DNA of 7,759 bases from assembly GCA_903893935.1 (NCBI GenBank), contig CAITOD010000117.1, forward strand, positions 1 to 7,759, given 5' to 3'. The stretch is from an uncultured Sphingomonadales bacterium (lineage in GTDB: Bacteria; Pseudomonadota; Alphaproteobacteria; Sphingomonadales; Sphingomonadaceae). Position numbers and translations under genes: made by a program. Shown piece after piece: positions 1-6,912 of this stretch. The notes under the pieces are model-generated. The model did not search any database. It saw only the letters and a list, made by a program, of their open reading frames with translations, and was not told the origin of the DNA. Position 1 is the stretch's first letter; every line of letters starts with the position of its first letter.

Positions 1-314
1 GGTCCCTTTCTGGTGGCAGCCTCTGGTTTCGTACACGCCAGCGGAGCGTATCGAACCCTTTCGCGCTCTATAAGGCGAAGCGCAACGCGTGCGCAACGTG
101 CAACGCATGGCTGGCAGGCGCTATGGATAGCTATTCCCGAAAATAACCCAACTAACCAATCACGCGAACCGGATAAGCTATAAGGTCATGCAAAGCGTGT
201 GTGCCGCAGGCGAAGACGCGAGCATGGGTGGGTGAGATCGCGGCGCCCGGAACGATTCGATCGATCTGGCCAATTTCCCCGCCCTCACCCCGCCGCATCA
301 AGCGTTTGGGGGAA
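1..314. other. Gene-poor region downstream of tRNA-Arg, possible integration scar
   Basis: I see no convincing gene here. Frame 1 is open from the left edge to a TAA ending at 183, about 60 codons, but it has no start codon in view and its peptide resembles nothing I know. It could be the tail of a gene entering from the left, or chance. The section around 120-190 is visibly more AT-rich than the rest of the window. Small internal repeats are present: GCAACG three times at 82-105, and CTATAAGG at 68-75 and 178-185. The stretch lies directly beyond the 3' end of the tRNA-Arg gene and holds a second copy of that 3' end at 243-260, so it may be a remnant of integrated DNA. No terminator is evident downstream of the tRNA. 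Confidence 0.4.
243..260 (-). repeat. 18-bp copy of tRNA-Arg 3' end (att-like direct repeat)
   Basis: The 18 bases GCGCCCGGAACGATTCGA are identical to 319-336, the acceptor 3' strand plus the 3' half of the T-arm of the tRNA-Arg gene. The copies are in the same orientation, 76 bp apart start to start. The match stops exactly at the acceptor end: the discriminator and CCA (315-318) are not repeated. On the other side it stops in the T-loop. Tyrosine integrases commonly use this part of tRNA genes as the att core, so the copy is probably an attachment site or its scar. Too little of the tRNA is present for it to be a tRNA gene. Confidence 0.6.
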
Positions 315-391
315 TGGTGCGCCCGGAACGATTCGAACGTCCGACCCTCAGATTCGTAGTCTGATGCTCTATCCAGCTGAGCTACGGGCGC
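315..391 (-). tRNA. tRNA-Arg (anticodon ACG)
   Basis: The minus strand folds as a complete cloverleaf of 77 nt, including an encoded CCA (315-317). The acceptor GCGCCCG pairs with CGGGCGC followed by discriminator A. The D-stem is GCTC/GAGC. The anticodon stem is TCAGA/TCTGA with loop CTACGAA, giving anticodon ACG, whose A34 is normally edited to inosine so it reads CGU, CGC and CGA arginine codons. The variable loop is short and the T-stem GGACG/CGTTC has one G-U pair. The first 10 nt of the tRNA overlap the end of the upstream mutT frame on the same strand. The last 18 nt before the discriminator are duplicated at 243-260. Confidence 0.96.
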
Positions 392-873
392 CGGGGAGAG
401 GCGCCTTTAGGTGCCGCTGCAGCGCTTGGCAAGAGGTTTTCGCGCGCTCGCGCAAAACGCACGGCATGCGCCACCAGCGGCACATCGAGCGGTGGCATGG
501 CCAGCCCGGCCAGCGCATCGGGATCGCACCAGGCAATCTCTGCGCCCTCCTGGCTGGCGGGCGTACCGTGCCAATCGCGGCAGCCATAGAGCAGCAGCAC
601 GATCGGGCGGGGGCCTTCGGTGGCGGCAAATGCCAGCGGGATACAGGCCGGCGCCAACACCGCTATCGCCAGTTCTTCGCGCAATTCGCGCACCAGTGCG
701 GCCACCGGGCCCTCGCCGGGCTCCAGCTTGCCGCCGGGAAACTCCCACAGCCCGCCATGCTCGCGCGACCGCGGCCGTTGCTGCATCAGCACGCGGCCCC
801 GCGCATCGACCAGCGCGGCGGCAACCACCAGCAGGCTGGGCAAAACATCGGACCGGGGTTCACTTGCAGCCAT
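382..873 (-). CDS. mutT: MutT-family Nudix hydrolase (8-oxo-dGTP diphosphatase)
   Basis: This is a 163-residue cytosolic Nudix protein. MutT enzymes hydrolyse 8-oxo-dGTP to the monophosphate and so prevent A:T to C:G transversions. The Nudix box GX5EX7REUXEEXGU is at residues 48-70, with G48, E54, R62, E63, E66 and E67 in place. The usual glycine near its end is alanine (A69). The preceding GLWEFPGGK (41-49) is the typical MutT lead-in and favours MutT over other Nudix subfamilies. The start is the ATG at 873, divergent from the pilin gene. The protein is longer than E. coli MutT (about 130 residues): the last 15 or so residues (AAAAPKGASPRRP) look like read-through of the spacer before the tRNA. 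The TAG stop at 382-384 lies inside the tRNA-Arg gene, nucleotides 8-10 of the tRNA. The substrate is inferred from family resemblance only. Confidence 0.9.
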   Translation of the reverse strand: MAASEPRSDVLPSLLVVAAALVDARGRVLMQQRPRSREHGGLWEFPGGKLEPGEGPVAALVRELREELAIAVLAPACIPLAFAATEGPRPIVLLLYGCRDWHGTPASQEGAEIAWCDPDALAGLAMPPLDVPLVAHAVRFARARENLLPSAAAAPKGASPRRP

Positions 874-899
874 TTTTCGTTCGATTCGAATGCCAATTC

Positions 900-914
900 C
901 TAACGGTTTATTAA
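900..914. promoter_or_regulatory. Candidate CtrA-binding box upstream of Flp pilin
   Basis: The sequence CTAA-N7-TTAA, followed by C, differs from the alphaproteobacterial CtrA consensus TTAA-N7-TTAA(C) at one base. It sits 47 bp before the pilin start, in the mutT/pilin divergent spacer. A possible -10 element, TAATGG, is at 926-931, which would place the box over the -35 region, as is usual for CtrA-activated promoters. In Caulobacter the pilA pilin gene is a direct CtrA target, which makes this biologically sensible. The motif is short, so a chance match is possible. Confidence 0.42.
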
Positions 915-961
915 CTCAACCGGTCTAATGGTAAGTTCGAAATCACCATGGGAACGCGCGT

Positions 962-1144
962 GTGCTCGATTTGTGCCAAAGGCTGCTGCGCGACCAGACG
1001 GGTGCGACCGTGGTCGAATATGGCCTGATCATCGGGCTGATCGCAGCGGTTATCGTTGCCGGGCTCGGCGATTTCTCCGACCAGCTGACCAATACCTATC
1101 TGATTGTGACCAACTGGACCAACGCCGCACAAGCCAACGAATAG
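962..1144 (+). CDS. Flp/Fap-type class IVb pilin (orphan)
   Basis: This is a 60-residue prepilin of the Flp/PilA family that builds tight-adherence (Tad) pili. The leader of about 14 residues ends in the class IVb processing site G14|ATVVEYGLI, with glutamate at mature position +5 (E19) followed by Y20, the 'EY' signature cut by TadV/CpaA-type prepilin peptidase. A single hydrophobic helix follows (about residues 21-36), then a polar tail rich in N, T and Q. Flp pilins are usually 50-65 residues, so it is full length. The start is a GTG at 962 with a weak GGGAA 7 nt upstream; a TTG at 971 is an alternative. No tad/cpa assembly genes are in the window, so it must rely on a locus elsewhere. It converges on accA with a 6-bp gap and no visible terminator. 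Confidence 0.88.
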   Translation: MLDLCQRLLRDQTGATVVEYGLIIGLIAAVIVAGLGDFSDQLTNTYLIVTNWTNAAQANE

Positions 1145-1150
1145 CGCCGG

Positions 1151-2107
1151 TCAGGCACCGATCCGCAAAAACCGTTCCTCGCGCATCGCACGCAGTGCGG
1201 CGGGTGCGATCCCGGCCAGGGCATCAAGCTCTTCACCGATTGCTTCGCGCAATGCGGTGGCGGTCGCGGCGGGATTGCGATGCGCCCCGCCCACGGGTTC
1301 GGGCACGATCCGGTCGATCACGCCGAGCTGCAACAAGTCTTGCGCGGTGACTTTCATCGCCTCGGCTGCATCGGCCGCTTTTTCGCCGGTGCGCCACAGG
1401 ATCGAAGCGCAACCTTCGGGCGAGATCACCGCATAGACCGCGTGTTCGAGCATCAGCACGCGTTCGGCACTGGCCAGCGCCACCGCGCCGCCCGACCCGC
1501 CCTCGCCGACGATCGTCGCCACCATTGGCACGCCGAGCGCGAGGCAGGCCTCGGTCGAGCGCGCAATCGCTTCGGCCTGGCCGCGCTCTTCGGCCTCGAC
1601 ACCGGGAAACGCGCCCGAGGTGTCGACCAGCGTGACCACCGGCAGCCCGAACCGGCTCGCCAGTTCCATCAGCCGCACCGCCTTGCGATAACCTTCGGGT
1701 TTGCCCATGCCGAAATTGTGGCGAATGCGGCTTTGCGTATCGTGGCCCTTTTCATGCCCGATCAGCATCACGCGGCGTTCGCCCAGCCGCGCCAGCCCGC
1801 CGATAATCGCCTGATCCTCGCCATAGCAGCGATCCCCGCCCAGCGGTATGAAATCGCTGAACGCGCGCGCAACATAATCGCGAAAATGCGGGCGCGAAGG
1901 GTGCCGCGCCACTTGCGTCTTTTGCCAGGGGGTGAGCGTGCGGTAGGTCTGCGCGAGCAGTTCGGCCGACTTGGCTTCCAGCTTGCGCAATTCGCTGCCG
2001 ATATCGAGCTCGCCGGTCAGTTCGCTCGCTTCGACTGTAGCGCGCAATTCGGCGATCCGCGCCTCGAGCGCGGCAATCGGCTTTTCAAATTCGAGATAGG
2101 AAATCAT
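1151..2107 (-). CDS. accA: Acetyl-CoA carboxylase carboxyltransferase subunit alpha
   Basis: AccA forms the alpha2beta2 carboxyltransferase with AccD and transfers the carboxyl group from carboxybiotin to acetyl-CoA, giving malonyl-CoA for fatty acid synthesis. From the ATG at 2107 it encodes 318 residues, close to E. coli AccA (319), and begins [18 protein letters not shown] as alphaproteobacterial AccA does. Visible signatures are the N-terminal coiled-coil region (about 8-55), [15 protein letters not shown] (59-73), [10 protein letters not shown] (134-143), DTSGAFPG (162-169), the oxyanion-type GEGGSGGA (201-208) and [10 protein letters not shown] (229-238). The open frame extends to a TTG at 2143, adding 12 residues, but that part does not look like AccA and ATG 2107 is preferred. 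It is 46 bp downstream of xerD on the same strand and is probably in the same transcript. Partner accD is not in the window. Confidence 0.97.
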   Translation of the reverse strand: MISYLEFEKPIAALEARIAELRATVEASELTGELDIGSELRKLEAKSAELLAQTYRTLTPWQKTQVARHPSRPHFRDYVARAFSDFIPLGGDRCYGEDQAIIGGLARLGERRVMLIGHEKGHDTQSRIRHNFGMGKPEGYRKAVRLMELASRFGLPVVTLVDTSGAFPGVEAEERGQAEAIARSTEACLALGVPMVATIVGEGGSGGAVALASAERVLMLEHAVYAVISPEGCASILWRTGEKAADAAEAMKVTAQDLLQLGVIDRIVPEPVGGAHRNPAATATALREAIGEELDALAGIAPAALRAMREERFLRIGA

Positions 2108-2153
2108 GGCCGCTGCGCTAGGCAAGCGCGCCGCGCCGGTCAATCAATTTGGG

Positions 2154-3065
2154 TCAATCGGTCTGCGCAGGAGCCGGACTTGCCAGCGGATGGCGCAAGT
2201 TGACCAGCGCCACCAGCCTCGCGCCATCGACATGCGTGTAGATTTGCGTGGTGGCAATATCCGCATGGCCAAGCAACGTCTGCAACACGCGCAAATCCGC
2301 CCCGCCTTCGAGCAGATGCGTGGCAAAGGCATGGCGCAGCACATGCGGGCTGATTTTCGCCGGATCGAGCCCGGCACGCAAAGCCAGCTCGCGCAGGAGC
2401 TGAAACAGCCGCACCCGCGACAAATGCCCCCCGCGCGGCGAAGGAAACACGTGCCGCCCGCCCGCCGGACGCACGCGCAGCCACTGGCGCAGCGCCGCGC
2501 CCGCGCGTTCGCCCACCGGCACCAGTCTCTGCTGCCCGCCTTTGCCCGTGATCGTCAGAAACGGCGCATCGCGCGGCACTGCGGCAAGTGCCAGCGAGAC
2601 CAGTTCGGTGGCGCGCAGGCCCGAGCCATAGAGCAGCTCGATCAGCGCCAGAAGACGAAGTGCGGCGGGATCGCCGGTCGCCGCATCGGTTTCGGCCAAG
2701 GCAAACAGCGCGGCGATTTCGCCGTGCGACAGCAGGCGCGGCAGCGGGCGCTTTGGCCGCAGGCGCGGCAGCGCATCGCCGGGATCGTCGTGGCGCCTGC
2801 CCTCGGTGACCAGAAAGGCATAGAATTGCCGAAGCGCGGAGGCTTTGCGCGCAAGGCTTGCCGGCGCGAGATCGGCCCAGGCTTCGCCCAGCCGGGCCAG
2901 CGCCGCGCGGTCCGCCCCGGCCAGATCGCCGATCAGCGCGGCCGCCCCGTTCAGATCGCGCGCATAAGCGCTGAGCGTGTTGGCAGCCGCACCGCGTTCG
3001 GCCGAAAGCATTGCCAGGAAAGCCGCAATCGACGAATCGCCGGTCAACCCTCGCGGCCCTGCCAC
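2154..3065 (-). CDS. xerD: Tyrosine recombinase XerD (chromosome dimer resolution)
   Basis: This is a 303-residue tyrosine recombinase. Together with XerC it resolves chromosome dimers at dif under FtsK control. The N-terminal SAM-like core-binding domain is about residues 10-95 (TLSAYARDL at 30-38). The catalytic domain is about 105-295, with the complete active site: R151 (GLRATEL), K175 (GKGGQQR), H241 and R244 (HVLRHAFATHLL), H267 (LLGHADIATTQ) and nucleophile Y276 (IYTHV). Length and spacing match XerC/XerD rather than phage integrases. XerD is preferred over XerC because of its place upstream of accA, an arrangement I recall from alphaproteobacteria; the alternative is XerC. The start is a GTG at 3065, only 5 nt after the stop of the preceding gene, suggesting translational coupling. 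The stop at 2154 sits in an 8-bp direct repeat (GGTCAATC at 2138 and 2152). No dif site was seen in the window. Confidence 0.88.
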   Translation of the reverse strand: MAGPRGLTGDSSIAAFLAMLSAERGAAANTLSAYARDLNGAAALIGDLAGADRAALARLGEAWADLAPASLARKASALRQFYAFLVTEGRRHDDPGDALPRLRPKRPLPRLLSHGEIAALFALAETDAATGDPAALRLLALIELLYGSGLRATELVSLALAAVPRDAPFLTITGKGGQQRLVPVGERAGAALRQWLRVRPAGGRHVFPSPRGGHLSRVRLFQLLRELALRAGLDPAKISPHVLRHAFATHLLEGGADLRVLQTLLGHADIATTQIYTHVDGARLVALVNLRHPLASPAPAQTD

Positions 3066-3070
3066 CGCGG

Positions 3071-4969
3071 TCAGGTCCGCGCCACGGCCTCGGCGGCGAT
3101 CATCCGCGCCTCTGCCTCCAGCCCGACCTGACGCAGCGCCCCGACGATGTGGTAGAGATGCATTGGCGTCATGCGGGTCCAGTTGGCCCCCTGCATGCCA
3201 TAGCCGGCCAGCATTGCGACCAGCGCCGGGTTGTGCGAACCCGCCGCCTGGTCGATCGCCTGACTCCAGCGGCTTTTGCGCCCCATGTCGAGCCCGAGCT
3301 GCCCCGAAAAATCGCGCGCAGTCTGCGGATCGACCCGGCCCAGCCCCATCAACCCGGCCAGCAGCAACCCCGAGCGCAAGCTGGCCGGGCTGCTGTCAGC
3401 CGATTTGAACGAACCGAGCATGGCTCCGGTGACCGGCGCGAGCTTGGCCTGCGCTGCGACCGCGACGATCCCCCAGGCCTGGCTGCCGTTGGTCACCACC
3501 GGTGCCCAGCGCGCAGCATTGGCGTCGAGCCCGGCGCTGAGCATCGAGGCCAGCAACAGCGCCGCATCGGCATCAGCCACTGTGCCGGGCTCGATCCGCG
3601 CCGCGGCATAAGCTGTCAGCACCTCGCGCGAAGCGAGGCGAACCGGGTCGCTGGTATCGCCCCACAAAGCCTTGATTGCTGCCAGGCGGTCGCCGGTATG
3701 CGTCGCCGTATAGGCTTCATGCAATTGCGCCGCGCGCGGGCCCCAGATCGCGTCGGGTTCCTGCAGGGCGGCGATTTCGGCATAGAGATCGACCATTGCC
3801 GCGCTCGACAGCACGCCGGCGGCAGCGCTTTCGTCGGCCGCTTCGGCGCGCGAACCAAGCGACAGCATCGGCGCGCGGCCTGCCACCATGGCATAGCCGG
3901 CGCCCTGTTTGCGACGCAACGCTTCGGGCGGTTCGATCCCGGTGGCAAAGGCAAGGCCGATGCGCCACGATGTCAGCGTATCGACATCGCCCCATTCGAC
4001 CGTGATCGCCCGATGCGTGCCGTTGGCCGCACCCGCGAATTTCTGCGCCAGCAGAATGTCGAGCTTGCTCGCGATGCCGCGCCGCATCGCCCGATCAAGC
4101 TGCGCCAGCGCGGGTGAGCCTTCGCTGCCGGCAAACGCGAGACAAATCGAACGCGACAGATCCCAGTTCCATTCGGCGCGATCGGCCGCGGTCAGCGCAT
4201 CGATCGGGCACAGCCCGGCCGGGTCGGCGCTCGCAAGATAGCTCTCCATCGCGCTGTCTTCGAGCGCACGGGTGTAGAAACCGCTATCGACTTCCTGCAC
4301 CAGCGCGCGCGCGGCATCGGCTTCGCCCATGCGCAGCAGCAGATCGGCGCGCAGCGCGGCCCAATCGGCGCCGTTCATGCCGACCGGGGTATCGAGCCGG
4401 CTCGCCAGCACCCGGCGCAGCAGGATATGCCCCCAGCGCGACACCAGCTGGCCCTGCATATGCGACAGCAGCGCGCTGACGTAATCGCCGCTCAGATAAT
4501 GCGTCGAGACAGAGGGCAATCCGCCGTCCATTTCGGCGAGAAAACCGATCCGTTCGAGACTGCGGCGCGTTTGCGGCGGAATGTCGAATTTGGGCGCGGA
4601 ACTTTGCACGAGCTGGTCGATCAGCGCCGGATCGATCGCATCGATCGGATCGGCGCCGGGCTCGGCCTGCGCATTGGCGGTAACTGCGGTGTCTTCGGGC
4701 AAAGGCGCCGGTGGCGCGACTGGTGCGGGTGCGCGAACGGGTGCGGCCACTGCGGCCGGACGCGGTGCAGGTGGTGCCGCATGAGCCACCGGGGTCGGTG
4801 TGGCATGCGGCGCGGGTGTCGGGCGCGGGCTTGGCGTCGCGCGCGGGCGCGGCGCGGGGCGTTCGTCGAGACCCGGCGGCAGCAGCGATTCCTGCGCCGC
4901 GAGCATCCCGGTCAGCCCCGCCGAGAGCAGGAGCCCGGCCGCAATCAGGCGCAAGCGGGGTGCCTTCAT
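3071..4969 (-). CDS. Exported alanine-rich helical protein with proline-rich linker, unknown function
   Basis: I do not recognise this 632-residue protein. It starts [18 protein letters not shown], a typical Sec signal peptide: basic n-region, hydrophobic core to about residue 24, and likely cleavage near AAQ|ES (26-27). Residues 37-93 are a low-complexity Pro/Ala linker with many AP, TP and RP pairs, like linkers that cross the periplasm or carry a domain away from the membrane. The rest (about 105-632) is alanine-rich and apparently all-helical, with patterns suggestive of TPR or Sel1-like helical pairs (for example 196-225, 410-435, 605-630), but no motif is clear enough to name. I see only two cysteines, C254 and C276, a possible periplasmic disulfide. 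The ATG at 4969 is chosen over an upstream start at 5170 because it gives the signal peptide and overlaps the preceding stop in ATGA. xerD begins 5 nt downstream. A periplasmic or envelope role is inference. Confidence 0.85.
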   Translation of the reverse strand: MKAPRLRLIAAGLLLSAGLTGMLAAQESLLPPGLDERPAPRPRATPSPRPTPAPHATPTPVAHAAPPAPRPAAVAAPVRAPAPVAPPAPLPEDTAVTANAQAEPGADPIDAIDPALIDQLVQSSAPKFDIPPQTRRSLERIGFLAEMDGGLPSVSTHYLSGDYVSALLSHMQGQLVSRWGHILLRRVLASRLDTPVGMNGADWAALRADLLLRMGEADAARALVQEVDSGFYTRALEDSAMESYLASADPAGLCPIDALTAADRAEWNWDLSRSICLAFAGSEGSPALAQLDRAMRRGIASKLDILLAQKFAGAANGTHRAITVEWGDVDTLTSWRIGLAFATGIEPPEALRRKQGAGYAMVAGRAPMLSLGSRAEAADESAAAGVLSSAAMVDLYAEIAALQEPDAIWGPRAAQLHEAYTATHTGDRLAAIKALWGDTSDPVRLASREVLTAYAAARIEPGTVADADAALLLASMLSAGLDANAARWAPVVTNGSQAWGIVAVAAQAKLAPVTGAMLGSFKSADSSPASLRSGLLLAGLMGLGRVDPQTARDFSGQLGLDMGRKSRWSQAIDQAAGSHNPALVAMLAGYGMQGANWTRMTPMHLYHIVGALRQVGLEAEARMIAAEAVART

Positions 4970-5130
4970 GCCCCCGCTGCCTCGCCCGATCCGGAAGCCA
5001 CCGGGATCTCGACGGTTTGCGCGGGCTGCACCCCGCCCTTGATCCATGCCAGCATGACCAATGCCACAGCCACCACGATCAATGCGGCACCAGCCAGTAC
5101 AAACGCGTTCTTCACCAGTTGCCTTTTCAT
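4966..5130 (-). CDS. Small single-span membrane protein, unknown function
   Basis: This 54-residue protein begins [18 protein letters not shown] basic N-terminus (K2, R3, K7) precedes one strongly hydrophobic segment at about residues 9-29, ending LAWIK. A short tail of about 24 residues rich in G, A and V then ends SGSGEAAGA. By the positive-inside rule the N-terminus is cytosolic and the tail periplasmic. It starts at ATG 5130 with a purine-rich GGATCGAGAG just upstream. Its TGA (4966-4968) overlaps the ATG of the exported protein gene as ATGA, a strong sign of translational coupling and of a real gene. It is the first gene of the minus-strand cluster, divergent from aroK. The frame stays open upstream to 5739 but there it is antisense to aroK. 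I do not recognise the family; it may be missed by automatic annotation because of its size. Confidence 0.72.
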   Translation of the reverse strand: MKRQLVKNAFVLAGAALIVVAVALVMLAWIKGGVQPAQTVEIPVASGSGEAAGA

Positions 5131-5163
5131 CTCTCGATCCGCGCCCGCCTGCGAGCGGGGCGG

Positions 5164-5186
5164 CTTGCACTGAGCCCTAGCGCAAG
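5164..5186. promoter_or_regulatory. 23-bp imperfect dyad in the divergent aroK / small-protein intergenic region
   Basis: CTTGCACT (5164-5171) and AGCGCAAG (5179-5186) are inverted repeats matching at 7 of 8 positions, separated by 7 bp. The dyad lies in the 72-bp space between two divergent start codons and overlaps the possible -35 and spacer of an aroK promoter. Its size and place suit an operator for a dimeric regulator, but no regulator is nearby and the motif is not one I know. It could be chance. Confidence 0.3.
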
Positions 5187-5192
5187 TATAGG
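5165..5192 (+). promoter_or_regulatory. Possible sigma70-type promoter of aroK-aroB
   Basis: TTGCAC (5165-5170) and TATAGG (5187-5192) are spaced by 16 bp. They match the TTGACA/TATAAT consensus at 3 and 4 of 6 positions. The element ends 10 bp before the aroK ATG, so the transcript would have a very short or no leader, which agrees with the absence of a clear Shine-Dalgarno sequence before aroK. Weak evidence from sequence alone. Confidence 0.28.
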
Positions 5193-5202
5193 CGACCCGG
5201 CA

Positions 5203-5772
5203 ATGGAGCACGACATCCTCTCGCCCGCCGATATCCAGCGGATTGCCGCAAGGCTTGATCGCTCGGTGGTGCTTGTCGGCATGATGGGCGTGGGCAAGAC
5301 CACGGTGGGCCGCAAGCTGGCGGGTATGCTGGGGCTGCCGTTTGTCGATGCCGACGAAGAAATCGAACGCGCCGCGCATATGGCGATTGCCGAGATTTTC
5401 GCGCAGTATGGCGAGGCGCATTTTCGCGACGGCGAACGCCGCGTGATCGCGCGGCTGGTCGGGCAGGGTTCGGCGCGCAAAGTGCTGGCGACCGGCGGCG
5501 GGGCGTTTGTCGATCCCGACACACGCAAGCTGATCCTCAACCACGCCGCGACGGTGTGGATCGACAGCGATCTCGACACGCTGGTCGAACGCGTCAGCCG
5601 CAAGGACAACCGGCCGCTGCTGCGCAATGGCAATCCGCGCGAAATTCTCGCACGCTTGCACGCCGAACGCGCGCCGCTTTATGCCGAAGCGCCGATCCAT
5701 GTGATCAGCGCGCACCAACCGCATCTCGCTACCGCGCACACCATTCTAAGGGCAATCGACGCATGGCTGTAA
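5203..5772 (+). CDS. aroK: Shikimate kinase
   Basis: AroK phosphorylates the 3-hydroxyl of shikimate with ATP, the fifth step of the shikimate pathway to chorismate, in the cytosol. The product has 189 residues, slightly longer than E. coli AroK (173) because of about 15 extra N-terminal residues, common in alphaproteobacteria. The P-loop is GMMGVGKTT (26-34, K32). The shikimate-binding acidic segment is FVDADEEIE (47-55), followed by HFRDGERR (73-80). The ATGGGAFV segment (97-103) carries the glycine-rich shikimate/Walker B region. The lid is at RKDNRPLL (133-140), with R137 the expected catalytic arginine. The ATG at 5203 is the best start although no good ribosome site precedes it. The end overlaps aroB by 10 nt, so the two are co-transcribed and probably translationally coupled. 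Confidence 0.96.
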   Translation: MEHDILSPADIQRIAARLDRSVVLVGMMGVGKTTVGRKLAGMLGLPFVDADEEIERAAHMAIAEIFAQYGEAHFRDGERRVIARLVGQGSARKVLATGGGAFVDPDTRKLILNHAATVWIDSDLDTLVERVSRKDNRPLLRNGNPREILARLHAERAPLYAEAPIHVISAHQPHLATAHTILRAIDAWL

Positions 5773-6911
5773 CCCCTTCGGCGCGGATTTCGGTCGATCT
5801 GGCGGGCGCACCGTATGAAGTGCGGATCGCCCCGGGGCTGATCGACCGGCTGGGCGAAGAGATACGCCCGTTTGCGCGCAAGCCGCGCGTGCCGGTGGTG
5901 ACCGATGCGCAAGTCGCGGCGCACTGGCAGGCGCGGGTCGATGCGGCTTTGGCGGCAGCCGGGATCAGTGCCAGCTGGCTGGTGCTGCCGCCGGGCGAAG
6001 CCACCAAGTCGTGGCGCTTCCTCGAACGCGTCGTCGATTTCCTGATCGCCGAAGACATCGAGCGGCGCGACCACGTGATCGCGCTGGGTGGCGGGGTGAT
6101 CGGCGACCTGACCGGATTTGCCGCCTCGATGGTCAAGCGCGGCTGCGGCTTTATCCAGGTGCCGACCACACTGCTGGCGCAAGTCGATTCGAGCGTCGGC
6201 GGCAAGACCGCGATCAACGCAGCGGCGGGCAAGAACCTCGTCGGCGCGTTTCACCAGCCGGCGCTGGTGCTGGCCGATCCGGTCACGCTCGATACGCTGC
6301 CGTTGCGCGAGACACGCGCGGGCTATGCCGAAGTGGTCAAATACGGACTGATCGACGATGCGGCGTTTTTCGCGTGGTGCGAAGCCAATGGCGCGCGGCT
6401 GATCGCGGGCGATGCCGAGGCGCGTGTCACCGCGATCGCGCACAGCGTCGCTGCCAAGGCACGGATTGTCGCGGCCGACGAAAAGGAACTGACCGGGGTC
6501 CGCGCGCTGCTCAACCTTGGCCATACCTTTGGCCATGCGCTGGAGGCCGAAACGGGTTTTTCCGACCGCCTTTTGCATGGTGAAGGCGTGGCGCTGGGCA
6601 TGGTGCTGGCCGCGCGCTTTTCGGTGCGGCTGGGGCTGATGCAGGGGCAGGATGCCGAACGCGTGGCCGCACATTTGCGCAGCGCCGGCCTGCCGGTGTC
6701 GCTCGCTGCGCTGGGCCTGGCGTGCAACGGGCAGCGGCTGGCCGATCACATGCTCCACGACAAGAAAATGGACGCCGGTACCCTGCCCTTCCTGCTGCTG
6801 CGCGGCATCGGCCAGACGTTCCTCGCCAAAGATGTCGATCTGGCCGACGTCGCAGCGTTTCTGGATGACGAACTGGCTTCCTGGTCTCAAGCGCGTAACG
6901 CTCACCCATAA
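5763..6911 (+). CDS. aroB: 3-Dehydroquinate synthase
   Basis: AroB converts DAHP to 3-dehydroquinate, the second step of the shikimate pathway, using NAD+ and a divalent metal (Zn2+ or Co2+). The product is 382 residues, in the normal family range. The NAD-binding segment [13 protein letters not shown] is at 107-119. [19 protein letters not shown] (134-152) and [11 protein letters not shown] (156-166) are the substrate-binding and lysine-bearing motifs (K148, K157). The metal ligands expected for the family are present: E190 ([11 protein letters not shown]), H254 ([11 protein letters not shown]) and H272 ([11 protein letters not shown]). The start ATG at 5763 lies inside the last codons of aroK (10-nt overlap). 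The gene ends just before an inverted-repeat element that may terminate the transcript. No truncation or missing key residue was seen. Confidence 0.97.
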   Translation: MAVTPSARISVDLAGAPYEVRIAPGLIDRLGEEIRPFARKPRVPVVTDAQVAAHWQARVDAALAAAGISASWLVLPPGEATKSWRFLERVVDFLIAEDIERRDHVIALGGGVIGDLTGFAASMVKRGCGFIQVPTTLLAQVDSSVGGKTAINAAAGKNLVGAFHQPALVLADPVTLDTLPLRETRAGYAEVVKYGLIDDAAFFAWCEANGARLIAGDAEARVTAIAHSVAAKARIVAADEKELTGVRALLNLGHTFGHALEAETGFSDRLLHGEGVALGMVLAARFSVRLGLMQGQDAERVAAHLRSAGLPVSLAALGLACNGQRLADHMLHDKKMDAGTLPFLLLRGIGQTFLAKDVDLADVAAFLDDELASWSQARNAHP

Positions 6912-6912
6912 C

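Noticed and set aside
1..183. Partial gene in frame 1 entering from the left edge
   Set aside because: It has about 60 open codons with no recognisable motif and no start in view, so it is mentioned in the region note but not called as a CDS.
199..903. 234-codon plus-strand open frame
   Set aside because: It runs through the tRNA-Arg gene and is antisense to mutT. The peptide is arginine/histidine/glutamine-rich with no family resemblance, as expected for a shadow frame in GC-rich DNA.
2108..2143. TTG start for accA at 2143, adding 12 residues
   Set aside because: The added residues are not AccA-like, and the ATG at 2107 gives the normal family N-terminus and length.
2154..3065. xerD as the integrase of a mobile element linked to the tRNA-Arg att-like repeat
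   Set aside because: Its length, catalytic spacing and placement between housekeeping genes fit a chromosomal XerC/XerD. It is about 2 kb away from the tRNA, with mutT, the pilin gene and accA in between.
4970..5170. N-terminal extension of the exported protein gene to 5170
   Set aside because: The extra 67 residues are arginine/glycine-rich and overlap the small membrane protein gene out of frame. They would also bury the clear signal peptide that starts at 4969.
4966..5739. 257-codon minus-strand frame containing the small membrane protein
   Set aside because: Most of it is antisense to aroK and looks like a shadow. Only the part from ATG 5130 has a ribosome site, a transmembrane segment and an operon-like position.
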